From NCBI RefSeq assembly GCF_000308615.1, contig NZ_BAGB01000010.1, positions 36,620 through 100,619 on the forward strand: a stretch of DNA of 64,000 nt, written 5' to 3'. The number at the start of each line of letters is the position of its first letter. Position 1 is the stretch's first letter. A model generated the notes under the pieces. It was not told the DNA's origin and did no database searches. It saw only the letters and a program-made list of their open reading frames with translations. Below, piece by piece: positions 21,321-29,817 of the stretch. This stretch comes from Nocardia jiangxiensis NBRC 101359 (lineage in GTDB: Bacteria; Actinomycetota; Actinomycetes; Mycobacteriales; Mycobacteriaceae). The position numbers and the translations under genes were made by a program.

Positions 21321-22232
21321 ATGGTGGATCGAGTTCTGGTGACACTCGACGGCGCGGTCCAGGACCCGGACGCGCCGTTGCTCTCTGCGGACGACTTCGG
21401 CGCACTGCGCGGCGACGGCGTCTTCGAAACGGTTCTGGTACGCGAGGGCAAACCCTGTGCACTGGAATTGCATCTGGCCCGCTTGCGGCGTTCGGCACAG
21501 GTGCTGGATCTACCGGAACCCGATCTCGGGCAATGGCGTTCGGCAGTCGAGATCGCGGCCAAGGAGTGGGGCGCCGAGCGCGAGGGGCAGTTGCGCCTGG
21601 TGCTGACCCGCGGTCGCGAAAGTGCCGGTCCCGCATCGCGAGTCACCTCCGGTGCGTTGTCCGAGACCCCGGATTCGACCGCGTACGTTCTCGTCGCCCC
21701 GGTTCCCGAGCGGGTGGACAAGGCGCGCACCGAAGGGATTTCGGTGATCACCCTGGCGCGCGGAATCTCGGTCGATCTCGCCCAGAACGCACCGTGGCTG
21801 CTGATGGGTGCGAAATCCCTGTCGTACGCGACGAACATGTCCGCGCTGCGCTTCGCCGCCCGTCAGGACGCGGACGACGTCATCTTCACCAGCACCGAAC
21901 ATCGGGTGCTGGAGGGTCCGCGCTCGACCGTGGTGATCCAGCGCGACAAGCAGCTGCTCACCCCGCCCGCCAAGCACGGCGTCCTGCCCGGCATCACCCA
22001 GCGCGCACTGTTCGCCGAGGCCGAGCGGGCAGGGTGGTCGTGTGAGTACAAGTCCTTCTTCATCGCGGATCTGATCACCGCGGACAGCGTGTGGATGTTG
22101 GGGAGCATCACACTGGCCGCGCGGGTGGCATCACTGGACGGTCTGCGGATGTCCGCTCCGGACTGTGCGCCGGAAATCAGCGAGCTGGTCGATCGGGGTG
22201 TCGCGCGGAATTGGAAGCTCGCCGACTGGTGA
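21321..22232 (+). CDS. pabC: Aminodeoxychorismate lyase (class IV PLP enzyme)
   Basis: A 303-residue fold-type IV PLP protein, the counterpart of Rv0812. It would release p-aminobenzoate from aminodeoxychorismate for folate, although branched-chain or D-amino-acid transaminases share the fold. The PLP lysine is in MGAKSLSYATNM. An Arg/Glu-rich N-terminal part, DFGALRGDGVFETVLVREGK, is typical. Further upstream in-frame codons exist, but the -10 at 21308 places the transcript start at this ATG. The divergent ygfZ neighbour, a folate-binding protein, supports the folate role. Confidence 0.85.
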   Translation: MVDRVLVTLDGAVQDPDAPLLSADDFGALRGDGVFETVLVREGKPCALELHLARLRRSAQVLDLPEPDLGQWRSAVEIAAKEWGAEREGQLRLVLTRGRESAGPASRVTSGALSETPDSTAYVLVAPVPERVDKARTEGISVITLARGISVDLAQNAPWLLMGAKSLSYATNMSALRFAARQDADDVIFTSTEHRVLEGPRSTVVIQRDKQLLTPPAKHGVLPGITQRALFAEAERAGWSCEYKSFFIADLITADSVWMLGSITLAARVASLDGLRMSAPDCAPEISELVDRGVARNWKLADW

Positions 22233-22266
22233 GGTGATCGAGACCCGCCTCGTGACCTAGGACTCG

Positions 22267-22294
22267 TTGTTTCGGAAGGTATCTGGCGTAGCCT
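22267..22294 (+). promoter_or_regulatory. cydA: Putative cydA promoter
   Basis: -35-like TTGTTT (22267-22272) and -10-like TAGCCT (22289-22294) are separated by 16 nt. A dyad begins 2 nt downstream of the -10. Confidence 0.4.
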
Positions 22295-22295
22295 T

Positions 22296-22312
22296 TACTA
22301 CGACATGTAGTA
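22296..22312. promoter_or_regulatory. BlaI/CopY-like operator in front of cydABDC
   Basis: TACTACGACATGTAGTA is a 6-5-6 inverted repeat lying across the expected transcription start of the cyd operon. The TACTAC/GTAGTA arms resemble dyads bound by BlaI/MecI/CopY-family repressors. The regulator itself is not in this window. Confidence 0.55.
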
Positions 22313-22330
22313 GTAGAGGTGGGAGGCCGG

Positions 22331-23848
22331 ATGAGCGTTGTCGACATATCGCGGTGGCAGTTCGGTATCACCACCGTTTATCACTTCATGTTCGTACCGC
22401 TCACCATCGGTCTGGCCCCGTTGGTCGCGGGCATGCAGACCGCCTGGGTGGTGACCGGCAAGGAACACTGGTACCGGCTGACGAAGTTCTTCGGCAAGCT
22501 GTTCATGATCAACTTCGCGCTGGGGGTCGCGACCGGCATCGTGCAGGAATTCCAGTTCGGCATGAACTGGAGCGAATACTCGCGATTCGTCGGCGACGTC
22601 TTCGGCGCACCACTGGCCATGGAAGGCCTGGTCGCCTTCTTCATGGAATCCACCTTCCTCGGACTGTGGATCTTCGGCTGGACCCGGCTGCCCAAACTGG
22701 TGCACCTGGCGACGATCTGGCTGGTCGCGATCGGGGTGAACGCCTCGGCGTTCTTCATCATCGCGGCCAACTCGTTCATGCAGCATCCGGTCGGCGCGGT
22801 GTACAACCCGCAGACCGGACGCGCTGAGCTGCACAGCATTTGGCAGCTGCTCACCAATAACACCGCGCTGGCGGCATTTCCGCACGTCGTCGCCGGATCC
22901 TTCCTCACCGCAGCGACTTTCGTCGCCGGTATCGGTTGCTGGTGGATGGTCCGGGAGTCGCGCAAGGGCCGCGGCGCGCCCGGCGGGCCCGGAGGCGGCA
23001 GCTTGCGTAACCACGCAGGGCCCTCGCAAGCGCCGCCATCGGACACTGTCGACCTCGCCCGCGACATGTGGCGTCCGGCCGCGCGGATGGGCATGTGGGT
23101 GATCATCATCGCGGGCGTTGCCCTGGTGTTCACCGGTGATGTGCAGGGCAAGCTCATGTTCAAACAGCAGCCGATGAAGATGGCCTCGGCCGAATCGCTG
23201 TGCCACGGACAGACCGATCCGAAATTCTCGGTGCTCACCGTCGGCACGCACAACAACTGCGACAGCGTCACCCACGTCATCGAGGTACCGGGCGTGCTGC
23301 CCTGGCTGGCCGAGGGCAAATTCAGCGGCGTCACGCTGGGCGGAGTGAAGGATCTGCAGGTCAGCTACAACGAGAAGTACGGGCCGGGCGACTACCGGCC
23401 GAACCTGTTCGTGACCTACTGGACGTTCCGCGCGATGATCACGTGGGCGGGCGGTTCCGCGCTGATCGCACTGCTGGGACTGTGGCTGACCCGGCGCGGC
23501 CGGATCCCCGGACAACGCTGGTTCGGCTGGCTGAGCCTGCTGGTCATCCCGACGCCCTTCCTGGGCAACAGCGCGGGCTGGGTGTTCACCGAGATGGGAC
23601 GTCAGCCGTGGGTGGTCGCACCCAATCCGACCGGTGATCCGCACCTGCGGATGACGGTGCAGCAGGCGGTATCCGGCAACACCGCGGGCACGGTGCTGAC
23701 CTCGCTGATCGTGTTCACGGCGCTGTACGGGGTGCTGGCGATCGTCTGGTTCTTCCTGATGCGCCGGTACGTGATCGAAGGGCCCGAGGAAGTCGCCGCG
23801 GCGAGCGGGCAAGACGGTGCCGTCGAGAAGCTTTCGTTCGCCTACTGA
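22331..23848 (+). CDS. cydA: Cytochrome bd ubiquinol oxidase subunit I
   Basis: The quinol-oxidising, haem-bearing subunit of the high-affinity terminal oxidase. The 505-residue membrane protein starts MSVVDISRWQFGITTVYHF, with an early His haem ligand, and keeps the signature GRQPW in EMGRQPWVV. The segment between helices is relatively short, as in the short-Q-loop type. I chose ATG 22331 after GGTGGGAGG instead of the GTG-like codon 12 nt upstream. It heads the operon cydA-cydB-cydD-cydC, whose genes are 12, 3 and -4 nt apart. Confidence 0.96.
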   Translation: MSVVDISRWQFGITTVYHFMFVPLTIGLAPLVAGMQTAWVVTGKEHWYRLTKFFGKLFMINFALGVATGIVQEFQFGMNWSEYSRFVGDVFGAPLAMEGLVAFFMESTFLGLWIFGWTRLPKLVHLATIWLVAIGVNASAFFIIAANSFMQHPVGAVYNPQTGRAELHSIWQLLTNNTALAAFPHVVAGSFLTAATFVAGIGCWWMVRESRKGRGAPGGPGGGSLRNHAGPSQAPPSDTVDLARDMWRPAARMGMWVIIIAGVALVFTGDVQGKLMFKQQPMKMASAESLCHGQTDPKFSVLTVGTHNNCDSVTHVIEVPGVLPWLAEGKFSGVTLGGVKDLQVSYNEKYGPGDYRPNLFVTYWTFRAMITWAGGSALIALLGLWLTRRGRIPGQRWFGWLSLLVIPTPFLGNSAGWVFTEMGRQPWVVAPNPTGDPHLRMTVQQAVSGNTAGTVLTSLIVFTALYGVLAIVWFFLMRRYVIEGPEEVAAASGQDGAVEKLSFAY

Positions 23849-23860
23849 GGGAGTCGAGCA

Positions 23861-24925
23861 ATGAGTCTGCCGGAATTCTGGTTCCTGCTGATCGGTGTGC
23901 TGTTCACCGGGTATTTCGTGCTGGAGGGCTTCGACTTCGGCGTCGGCATGCTGATGCCGATCCTCGGCCGCGGATCCGAGACGCGAAAACGTGTGGTGCT
24001 CAACACGATCGGGCCGGTGTGGGATGGCAACGAGGTGTGGCTGATCACCGCGGGCGGTGCGCTGTTCGCGGCGTTCCCGGAGTGGTATGCGAGCCTGTTC
24101 TCCGGGTTCTATCTGGCGCTGCTGCTGATTCTGGTGGCGTTGATCGTCCGGATCGTCGGCATCGAATATCGCAGCAAGATCGATGATCCGCGGTGGCGGG
24201 CGGGCTGCGATGCGGCGATCATCTTCGGATCCTGGGTGCCCGCCCTGGCCTGGGGACTGGCCTTCGCGAACATGGTGCACGGCGTGAAACTGAACGAGCA
24301 CAGGCAGATCGGCGGAAATCTGCTCGATCTGCTCGGGCCCTACGCACTGCTCGGCGCGTTGACCACGGCACTGCTGTTCCTGCTGCACGGTGCGGTGTTC
24401 ATCGCGCTCAAGACCGGCGGCGAGGTGCGCGAGAGCGTGCGCCGGATCGCGCGGATCGTGGTCGTGCCGACGGTGATCGTGGTGCTGGCCTTCGCCCTGT
24501 GGACGCAGTTCGCCCACGGCAAGGGATGGACCTGGATTCCGTTGGCGCTGGCGGTGATCGGACTGGCGCTCGCGGCGGCGGCGACGTTGCGCGGGCGGGA
24601 CGGCTGGGCATTCACCGGGACCGCGCTCACCGTCGCGGCGGCGATCGTGCTGTTGTTCGGCGCGTTGTTCCCGTATGTGCTGCCGTCGAGCATCGACCCG
24701 TCGTTCGGGCTGAGCGTGGACGGCCGGGTGGTGGACGGTCATCGGACCGTGAGCGCCTCCTCGACGCATTACACGCTGATGGTGATGAGCTGGTGCGCGG
24801 TGATCGTGACGCCGGTCGTGCTGCTGTATCAGGGCTGGACGTACTGGGTGTTCCGCAAGCGGCTGACCGTCGAGCAGATTCCACCGGCGACCGGGCTGTC
24901 GCTACAGCGCAGCGCCGCGGGCTGA
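23861..24925 (+). CDS. cydB: Cytochrome bd ubiquinol oxidase subunit II
   Basis: A 354-residue multi-helix partner of CydA. It begins MSLPEFWFLLIGVLFTGYFVLEGFDFG, the typical CydB opening, given here up to position 27 only for its GFDFG motif. GNEVWLITAGGALFAAFP follows near residue 58. It stabilises CydA and helps form the haem pocket. ATG 23861 follows GGGAGTCGAGC. Length and helix pattern fit the family, with no truncation. Confidence 0.95.
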   Translation: MSLPEFWFLLIGVLFTGYFVLEGFDFGVGMLMPILGRGSETRKRVVLNTIGPVWDGNEVWLITAGGALFAAFPEWYASLFSGFYLALLLILVALIVRIVGIEYRSKIDDPRWRAGCDAAIIFGSWVPALAWGLAFANMVHGVKLNEHRQIGGNLLDLLGPYALLGALTTALLFLLHGAVFIALKTGGEVRESVRRIARIVVVPTVIVVLAFALWTQFAHGKGWTWIPLALAVIGLALAAAATLRGRDGWAFTGTALTVAAAIVLLFGALFPYVLPSSIDPSFGLSVDGRVVDGHRTVSASSTHYTLMVMSWCAVIVTPVVLLYQGWTYWVFRKRLTVEQIPPATGLSLQRSAAG

Positions 24926-24928
24926 GTC

Positions 24929-26668
24929 ATGGCCGGCCCCGTCGACCCGCGCCTGTGGCGGTACGCGCGTTCCGCCCGCCGGTATCTCGTGCTCAGCGTG
25001 GCACTGTCGCTGGTGACCACCGGATGCATCGTCGTAGCGGCGTTGCTGCTGGCGCGGATTCTGGCGGGCGTGATCACCGATGCGGGACAGCGCACACTCG
25101 GATCCTGGGCCGTGCAGATCGTGGTGTTCGTGCTCGTGATCGGTTGCCGGGGCGTCGCGACCTGGTGGCAGTCCCGGCTGGCGCATCGGGCCGGAGCACA
25201 GGTCGTGGCCGAGTTGGAACAGGCCGTGCTGGTCACCGGCGCCGGACTCGCACCGCGCGAGTTGGATTCGCGCCGAACGGAATTGGCGGTGGTGGTCGGC
25301 AGTGCGCTGAGCGGGTTACGGGCCTATCTGACCGGCTACCTGCCCGCGCTGCTGCTGGCCGTGTCGGTGCCGCCGATCGTGCTGGTGGTCATCGCTGTGC
25401 ACGATCCGACCGCGGGGCTGATCATTCTGATCACCCTGCCGCTGATTCCGGTGTTCATGGTGCTGATCGGATTGATGACCCAGGGCCGGTCCGCCGCGAC
25501 GCTGGCCGCCGCGACGCGGCTGTCCGATCAACTGCTGGACCTGTTCGCAGGGATGCCGACACTGCGTGCGCTCGGGCGTGAAACTGCCGGAGACACCACG
25601 GATTCCGGAATGACGATGCGGCATCGAGTGCGGGCGCTGGGCGAATCCCTGCAGGCGCGGACGATGGCGGCGCTGCGGATGGCATTCCTGTCCTCGATGG
25701 TGTTGGAGATGCTGGCCACCCTGAGTGTCGCGCTGGTGGCGGTATCCATCGGAATGCGGCTGGTGTTCGGGCACATGGGCCTGTACGCGGGACTGCTCGG
25801 GCTGATTCTGGCGCCCGAGGTGTATCTGCCGCTGCGGGCGGTGGGGGAGCGCTTCCATGCCGCGCAGGACGGTATGGCCGCGGCCGAGAAGGCTTTCGCG
25901 GTACTGGAATCCGAGGATCGCGCGGTGAACCTCGCCGGCGCCCGGGAGATCCCGGACTTCCGAGGTGCGCTCGAGATCCGGGACCTTTCCGTCCGGTCTC
26001 GCGACGGATTCGCACCCGCCGGTCTGTCCACGATGCTGCCTCCCGGCGCGATCACGGTGTTGGCCGGTCCGAACGGATGCGGGAAATCGACTGTCCTGCA
26101 ATCGATCCTGGGTCTCATGCCACCCGATGCCGGAACGGTTCTGGTGGACGGTGTTCCGGTGTCCGAGCTGGATCCCTCGTCCTGGTGGGCGCGGGTCGCG
26201 TGGTTGCCGCAACGTCCGGTGCTGCTGCCCGGAACGCTGCGCGAGAACCTCGAACTCCTCGGTGCGAACACCCGCGCCGAACTGCTGGAATCAGCCAGCG
26301 CCGCAACCGGATTCGATGCCGTGCTGAACGAACTCCCGGACGGCTGGAACACCGTCGTCGGCTCCGGCGGCCTCGGGCTGTCCCTCGGCCAGCGCCAGCG
26401 TCTGGCCCTGACCCGGGTCCTGGCCGCCGATCGCCCGATCCTGCTGCTGGACGAACCCACCGCTCACCTCGACGATCTCAGCGCGGCCACCGTGCTGTCC
26501 GCCCTCACGGCGCGAGCCCGTGCCGGTGCGACGGTCGTCGTGGTAGCTCACCGCCGCGATCTTCTCGCCGCTGCCGACCACGTCGTCGAGGTCCATGCCT
26601 CCTGCACCGATGCGCCGCAAGCCCGGCCCGCCGCGAACGACCATACGGCCGAGGAGGTCGTCCGATGA
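24929..26668 (+). CDS. cydD: Thiol reductant ABC exporter subunit CydD
   Basis: A 579-residue half-transporter that, with CydC, exports thiols needed for cytochrome bd assembly. Six N-terminal helices (about residues 20-300) are followed by an ATPase with Walker A GPNGCGKST, signature LSLGQRQR and Walker B ILLLDEPTAHLD. It starts 3 nt after cydB. The last bases overlap the cydC ATG. The signature has Leu-Gly-Gln instead of the commoner Gly-Gly-Gln, which is tolerated in the family. Confidence 0.93.
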   Translation: MAGPVDPRLWRYARSARRYLVLSVALSLVTTGCIVVAALLLARILAGVITDAGQRTLGSWAVQIVVFVLVIGCRGVATWWQSRLAHRAGAQVVAELEQAVLVTGAGLAPRELDSRRTELAVVVGSALSGLRAYLTGYLPALLLAVSVPPIVLVVIAVHDPTAGLIILITLPLIPVFMVLIGLMTQGRSAATLAAATRLSDQLLDLFAGMPTLRALGRETAGDTTDSGMTMRHRVRALGESLQARTMAALRMAFLSSMVLEMLATLSVALVAVSIGMRLVFGHMGLYAGLLGLILAPEVYLPLRAVGERFHAAQDGMAAAEKAFAVLESEDRAVNLAGAREIPDFRGALEIRDLSVRSRDGFAPAGLSTMLPPGAITVLAGPNGCGKSTVLQSILGLMPPDAGTVLVDGVPVSELDPSSWWARVAWLPQRPVLLPGTLRENLELLGANTRAELLESASAATGFDAVLNELPDGWNTVVGSGGLGLSLGQRQRLALTRVLAADRPILLLDEPTAHLDDLSAATVLSALTARARAGATVVVVAHRRDLLAAADHVVEVHASCTDAPQARPAANDHTAEEVVR

Positions 26669-28377
26669 GCGGCGCGTGGACGGATTTCCGGCGGATGCGG
26701 GACATGCTCGGGTTGTCGGGGTGGCGGGTCGCGGTGTCGATCGGGTGGGGCGTGCTGGCGCTGGGGAGCGGGTTGGGATTGGCGGGGCTGGCGGCCTGGC
26801 TGATCGCGCGGGCGTGGGAGATGCCGCCGGTGCTGGATTTGAGCGTTGCCGTGGTGGCCGTTCGGGCCCTGGGGATTTCGCGCGGACTGTGCCGGTATCT
26901 GGAGCGGCTGGCCACGCACGATGTGGCGCTGCGGGCGATGACGACCGCGCGGACCGGGGTGTACGCGGCGCTGGCCCGAGCGGACATCTGGACACCGCGT
27001 TCGCGGATCGACGCCGAATCCGCAGGCGCCCAGGACGATCCGACGCGACTGCGGCGCGGTGATCTGCTGACCCGGATCGTCGACGACATCGATGATCTCG
27101 GTGCGGTGGTGGTGCGGGCCGTGGTGCCGATCGCGGTCGCGGTGGTGCTGTCGGTCGCCGCCGTCGCCGTGCTGGCCGTCGTATCCGTCTCGGCCGCAGT
27201 GATTCTCGCACTCGCGCTGGCGGTCGCCGGAATCTTCGCGCCGTGGCTGTCCGCGCGGGCCGCGCGGGAGGCCGAACTCGCCGTCCGCGCCGATCGTGCC
27301 GAATTCACCGCCGCCGCGATGACGGTGCTCGATCACGCGCCCGAACTGCGCGTCGCCGGACGACTCGACCCGGCGCTCGGGACCGCCGCGGCCGCGAGCC
27401 GGCGCGCCGTGCAGGCCGAGGATCGCGCCGCCGCACACAGCGCCTGGGCCGCCGCGGCAACTCCGATCTCGATCGGTGTGAGTGTGCTGGGTGCGCTGCT
27501 CATCGGCATCGTGCTCTACGGCGGCGCGGGCGTCGCCCGGCTGCCCGCCGGATCACTGCAATCGGTGTCGCCGGGCGCGATCACGCCGATGGCCCTGGCT
27601 GTCCTCGTGCTGCTGCCGCTGTCCGCGTTCGAGGCCGTGGGCGTGCTGCCCGCGGCGGCTCAGGCGCTGACCCGAGGCAGAGCCGCACTGCGTCGGATCA
27701 CCTCCGCCGAGGAGGCGAAAGACGTTCGGACGCAACAGGATGGACTGCAGGAGCTGCCCGCACTGCCCGCCGGTCGCCGGATCGCGGTTCTCGGCCCGAG
27801 CGGCGCGGGTAAGACCACACTGCTCATGGCCTGGGCCGGGCTGTTCGACACGCCGCGTCCGGGGGTCACCTTCTTCGCCGAGGACACCCACCTGTTCGGC
27901 ACGACGGTCCTGGAGAATCTGCGCGTGGCCCGCGGCGACGTCACCGAGGACGAGGCGCGCGCGGCCCTGCACGCGGTCGGCGCGGGCGACTGGCTCGACT
28001 CGCTGCCCGAGGGCCTGCACACCGATCTGATCGGCGGCGCGGCGGCGGTATCGGGCGGTCAGCGCCGCCGCATCCTGCTGGCCCGGGCCCTGCTGTCCCC
28101 GGCTCGCGTCCTGCTGCTGGACGAACCCACCGAACATCTGGAAGCCGACACCGGTGCGCACCTGCTGCGCGCCCTCCTCGACGACACCAGCGGCCTGGTC
28201 GCCCCGGACCGCACGGTCGTGGTCGTCACCCACCAACTGCCCCCGGACCACCGCGCCGACACCGTCGTACACGTGGCCCCCGACGGCCGAATCGCGATCC
28301 ACCCCACCATCACCCGCCTCACCAGCGATTTCGCCCCACGCGAAAATACGTTGCCGACCGGCGGATCGACCCGTTAG
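26665..28377 (+). CDS. cydC: Thiol reductant ABC exporter subunit CydC
   Basis: A 570-residue half-transporter and partner of CydD. Helices occupy about residues 20-300. The ATPase has Walker A GPSGAGKTT, signature VSGGQRRR and Walker B VLLLDEPTEHLE. The D-loop region carries Glu-His in place of Ser-Ala. The nucleotide-binding region between Walker A and signature is somewhat short (FFAEDTHLFGTTVLENLRV). ATG 26665 overlaps the cydD stop. The stop codon overlaps the -10 of the putative small RNA gene that follows. Confidence 0.93.
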   Translation: MSGAWTDFRRMRDMLGLSGWRVAVSIGWGVLALGSGLGLAGLAAWLIARAWEMPPVLDLSVAVVAVRALGISRGLCRYLERLATHDVALRAMTTARTGVYAALARADIWTPRSRIDAESAGAQDDPTRLRRGDLLTRIVDDIDDLGAVVVRAVVPIAVAVVLSVAAVAVLAVVSVSAAVILALALAVAGIFAPWLSARAAREAELAVRADRAEFTAAAMTVLDHAPELRVAGRLDPALGTAAAASRRAVQAEDRAAAHSAWAAAATPISIGVSVLGALLIGIVLYGGAGVARLPAGSLQSVSPGAITPMALAVLVLLPLSAFEAVGVLPAAAQALTRGRAALRRITSAEEAKDVRTQQDGLQELPALPAGRRIAVLGPSGAGKTTLLMAWAGLFDTPRPGVTFFAEDTHLFGTTVLENLRVARGDVTEDEARAALHAVGAGDWLDSLPEGLHTDLIGGAAAVSGGQRRRILLARALLSPARVLLLDEPTEHLEADTGAHLLRALLDDTSGLVAPDRTVVVVTHQLPPDHRADTVVHVAPDGRIAIHPTITRLTSDFAPRENTLPTGGSTR

Positions 28378-28380
28378 ATT
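28351..28380 (+). promoter_or_regulatory. Putative promoter of the post-cydC small RNA
   Basis: TTGCCG (28351-28356) and TAGATT (28375-28380) are separated by 18 nt, and the -10 overlaps the cydC stop codon. Transcription would start near 28386-28388. Confidence 0.45.
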
Positions 28381-28385
28381 CGTGG

Positions 28386-28595
28386 TACACGGGAAGGAGG
28401 TGGTTCGAAGAATGAGTATTCACAGGACACGTGAGGTGGCTGTCAGCTAAGCGCCACCGCTGCGACGGGTAACCCGTCCGCGCGAGCGCGCGGCGAATCC
28501 CAGGCAGTCACCCAGCCCCCGAGTCCCCGGCCAGTCCGACCGGGACTGCGAGAAGAAATTCCGCAGTAAGACTCGGGGGCTGTTCTGTTCCGCCT
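28386..28595 (+). ncRNA. Putative structured small RNA with internal 12-codon ORF
   Basis: Between cydC and the first dispersed repeat. A promoter-like pair precedes it. The transcript would hold a perfect AAGGAGGTG ribosome-binding site and a tiny ORF. Hairpins follow at 28464-28478 (GACGGG/CCCGTC) and 28478-28493 (CCGCGC/GCGCGG). Last comes a 13-bp terminator stem (28513-28525 with 28570-28582, CAGCCCCCGAGTC) followed by TTCTGTT. The stem encloses an inner hairpin. I do not recognise a known RNA family. Boundaries are estimates. Confidence 0.45.
28412..28450 (+). CDS. 12-residue peptide MSIHRTREVAVS with near-perfect Shine-Dalgarno
   Basis: ATG 28412 is preceded by AAGGAGGTGG, complementary to the 16S rRNA 3' end. 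The 12-codon frame ends at TAA 28450. GGTGGC inside the last codons (28435-28440) can pair with GCCACC just after the stop (28453-28458), and the same GCCACC can pair with the ribosome-binding site GGTGG, so translation could switch the RNA fold. The peptide is unknown to me. It may be a sensor ORF and not a functional peptide. Confidence 0.45.
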   Translation: MSIHRTREVAVS

Positions 28596-28717
28596 CTCCG
28601 GGACTTTTGCGTGTCGTCGGGTGCCGGGAGACTTTCGTGTCGGGCCGGCGGTCAGGGGCAGTCCAATTTTGGGCGTGCCCGGTGAGTTACCCATGTTCCA
28701 GCGAAATCAGTTGTGCG
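28590..28717 (+). repeat. Dispersed intergenic repeat, copy A
   Basis: About 128 bp. It begins CCGCCTCTCC, contains GCGTGTCGTCGG and GGGCCGGCGGT, and has the core GCCCGGTGAGTTACCCATG, ending ATCAGTTGTGCG. It aligns with copies near 33.3, 39.6 and 47.5 kb. Confidence 0.75.
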
Positions 28718-28753
28718 TTGGGGATTTCGTTGAGGGTTCGACCGCTTTGCAGG

Positions 28754-29452
28754 TCAGCCGATGTAGCGCTGGAGGCGGGCCGAGAGACGGGGCTCGAGGG
28801 CGCCGTCGGCTACCACACGTTCCTCGACGTAGCCGAGGTCGCCGCCTTCGACGATGCCGTAGAGGCGTTTCGCGCCGCCTACCACTGCGCCGGACTGGCT
28901 GCGGATGACCACGTCGGTGGCCAATTCCCAGGAGGACTGGGTAAGGGCCTGGCCGTAGAACAGTTCCACGATGCCGGAGCTGTGCGTGAGCAGCAGTTCG
29001 ATGACCTCGTCGTCGCCGTCCATGCCGACCCGCCAGAAACCGCTCTCGCGCAGGTCGGGGCCGTTGTAGTTGCCCTCGGTGTCGATGATCCAGGAGCGGG
29101 ACTGCCAGGTCAGATAGTCGCCGCCGTCGTGCGAGACGATGATCTGCTGGCCGAAGTGGTAGTCCCCGCGCTCGGGGTCGTTCCCTTCGCCCTCGCCGCG
29201 CCAGACACCGACCAGCGGCAACAGTGCGAGCATGGAGGAACTCAGATCCGGGCCCAGCCGCAGATTCGCGGTGTCCTCCGGCAACGGTAGATCCGGCAGC
29301 TGCGGAATGTTGCGCGCGCCGGTGGACTTCGCCCGCTCGGCCGCCTCGCTCACCGCCGCATCGCCACTGCGATGCGCGGACTCGGTCCCGTTGCCCTTCG
29401 GGGACGCGGAACCGTTCGTTGTTGAGTTCTCGACGTGCTCGGCCTCTGTCAC
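28754..29452 (-). CDS. FABP/nitrobindin-like beta-barrel protein (Rv0813c-type)
   Basis: A 232-residue protein. A disordered N-terminus (about 70 residues, Ser/Asn/Ala-rich) is followed by a lipocalin-like barrel opening [20 protein letters not shown], the GxWxGxG motif of the nitrobindin/THAP4 family. Haem-binding nitrobindins use a His about 10 residues from the C-terminus; here the last 60 or so residues contain no His. That fits the Rv0813c-type group, described as fatty-acid-binding-protein-like. The GTG start overlaps the stop of the 31-residue ORF (GTGA), implying translational coupling. Ligand unknown. Confidence 0.85.
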   Translation of the reverse strand: MTEAEHVENSTTNGSASPKGNGTESAHRSGDAAVSEAAERAKSTGARNIPQLPDLPLPEDTANLRLGPDLSSSMLALLPLVGVWRGEGEGNDPERGDYHFGQQIIVSHDGGDYLTWQSRSWIIDTEGNYNGPDLRESGFWRVGMDGDDEVIELLLTHSSGIVELFYGQALTQSSWELATDVVIRSQSGAVVGGAKRLYGIVEGGDLGYVEERVVADGALEPRLSARLQRYIG

Positions 29453-29544
29453 GACTCGGTGAAGAGCCGGTAGAGGACGTACAGACCGAACCAGGCGATC
29501 AGCACGGAGACGAGAACCAGCAAAATCTCGAAGGTAAGGACCAC
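29449..29544 (-). CDS. 31-residue single-span membrane peptide coupled to the FABP gene
   Basis: GTG 29544 opens a 31-codon frame encoding one hydrophobic helix ([20 protein letters not shown]) and a short basic/polar tail (YRLFTES). Its TGA overlaps the GTG of the FABP-like gene. TAGACT lies 6 nt upstream of the start, with no Shine-Dalgarno, so it is probably leaderless. The overlap, the clear transmembrane character and the promoter position argue for a real gene. Function unknown; it could anchor or chaperone the barrel protein. Confidence 0.7.
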   Translation of the reverse strand: MVLTFEILLVLVSVLIAWFGLYVLYRLFTES

Positions 29545-29550
29545 ACCCGA

Positions 29551-29556
29551 AGTCTA
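29551..29556 (-). promoter_or_regulatory. -10 hexamer TAGACT for the leaderless membrane peptide/FABP transcript
   Basis: TAGACT on the minus strand is followed by 6 nt and then the GTG at 29544. Confidence 0.5.
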
Positions 29557-29669
29557 TCGACCTCGAGCCCGGCGACGAAAACCGGGATGTTGTGACAATC
29601 CGCATGCAACCGCATCTCGACGTCGCCCCGTCTTCCCCTCGATGCCGTAGGCGAGCTCCCGGATACGCA

Positions 29670-29719
29670 AGATGCTTCGCTGCTGACCACGTCGAAACGT
29701 GCCCAGCGGCGAAGCATCT
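29670..29719. terminator. Long hairpin downstream of the cysA2-sseC2 operon
   Basis: 16-bp arms, AGATGCTTCGCTGCTG and CAGCGGCGAAGCATCT, with one G-T wobble. The 18-nt loop contains an inner ACGT-cgaa-ACGT hairpin. It separates the sulfur operon from the leaderless peptide promoter. Confidence 0.5.
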
Positions 29720-29772
29720 GTGTACGCCGGAACTACTGTCAGGCCAACAACGTCAACCCCAAAGGTTTTCGG

Positions 29773-29790
29773 GGCGGGCTCGAACCCGCC
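29773..29790 (-). terminator. Rho-independent-type terminator of the sseC2 operon
   Basis: GGCGGG and CCCGCC around CTCGAA, 28 nt past the sseC2 stop. On the minus strand the hairpin is followed by CCGAAAACCTTT. Confidence 0.5.
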
Positions 29791-29817
29791 GGAGCGAAGC
29801 GGAGGCCAAAAATACAG

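Noticed and set aside
22298..24769. 823-codon open frame opposite cydAB
   Set aside because: Antisense shadow of clear cytochrome bd genes, with Arg/His/Gln-rich, motif-free translation.
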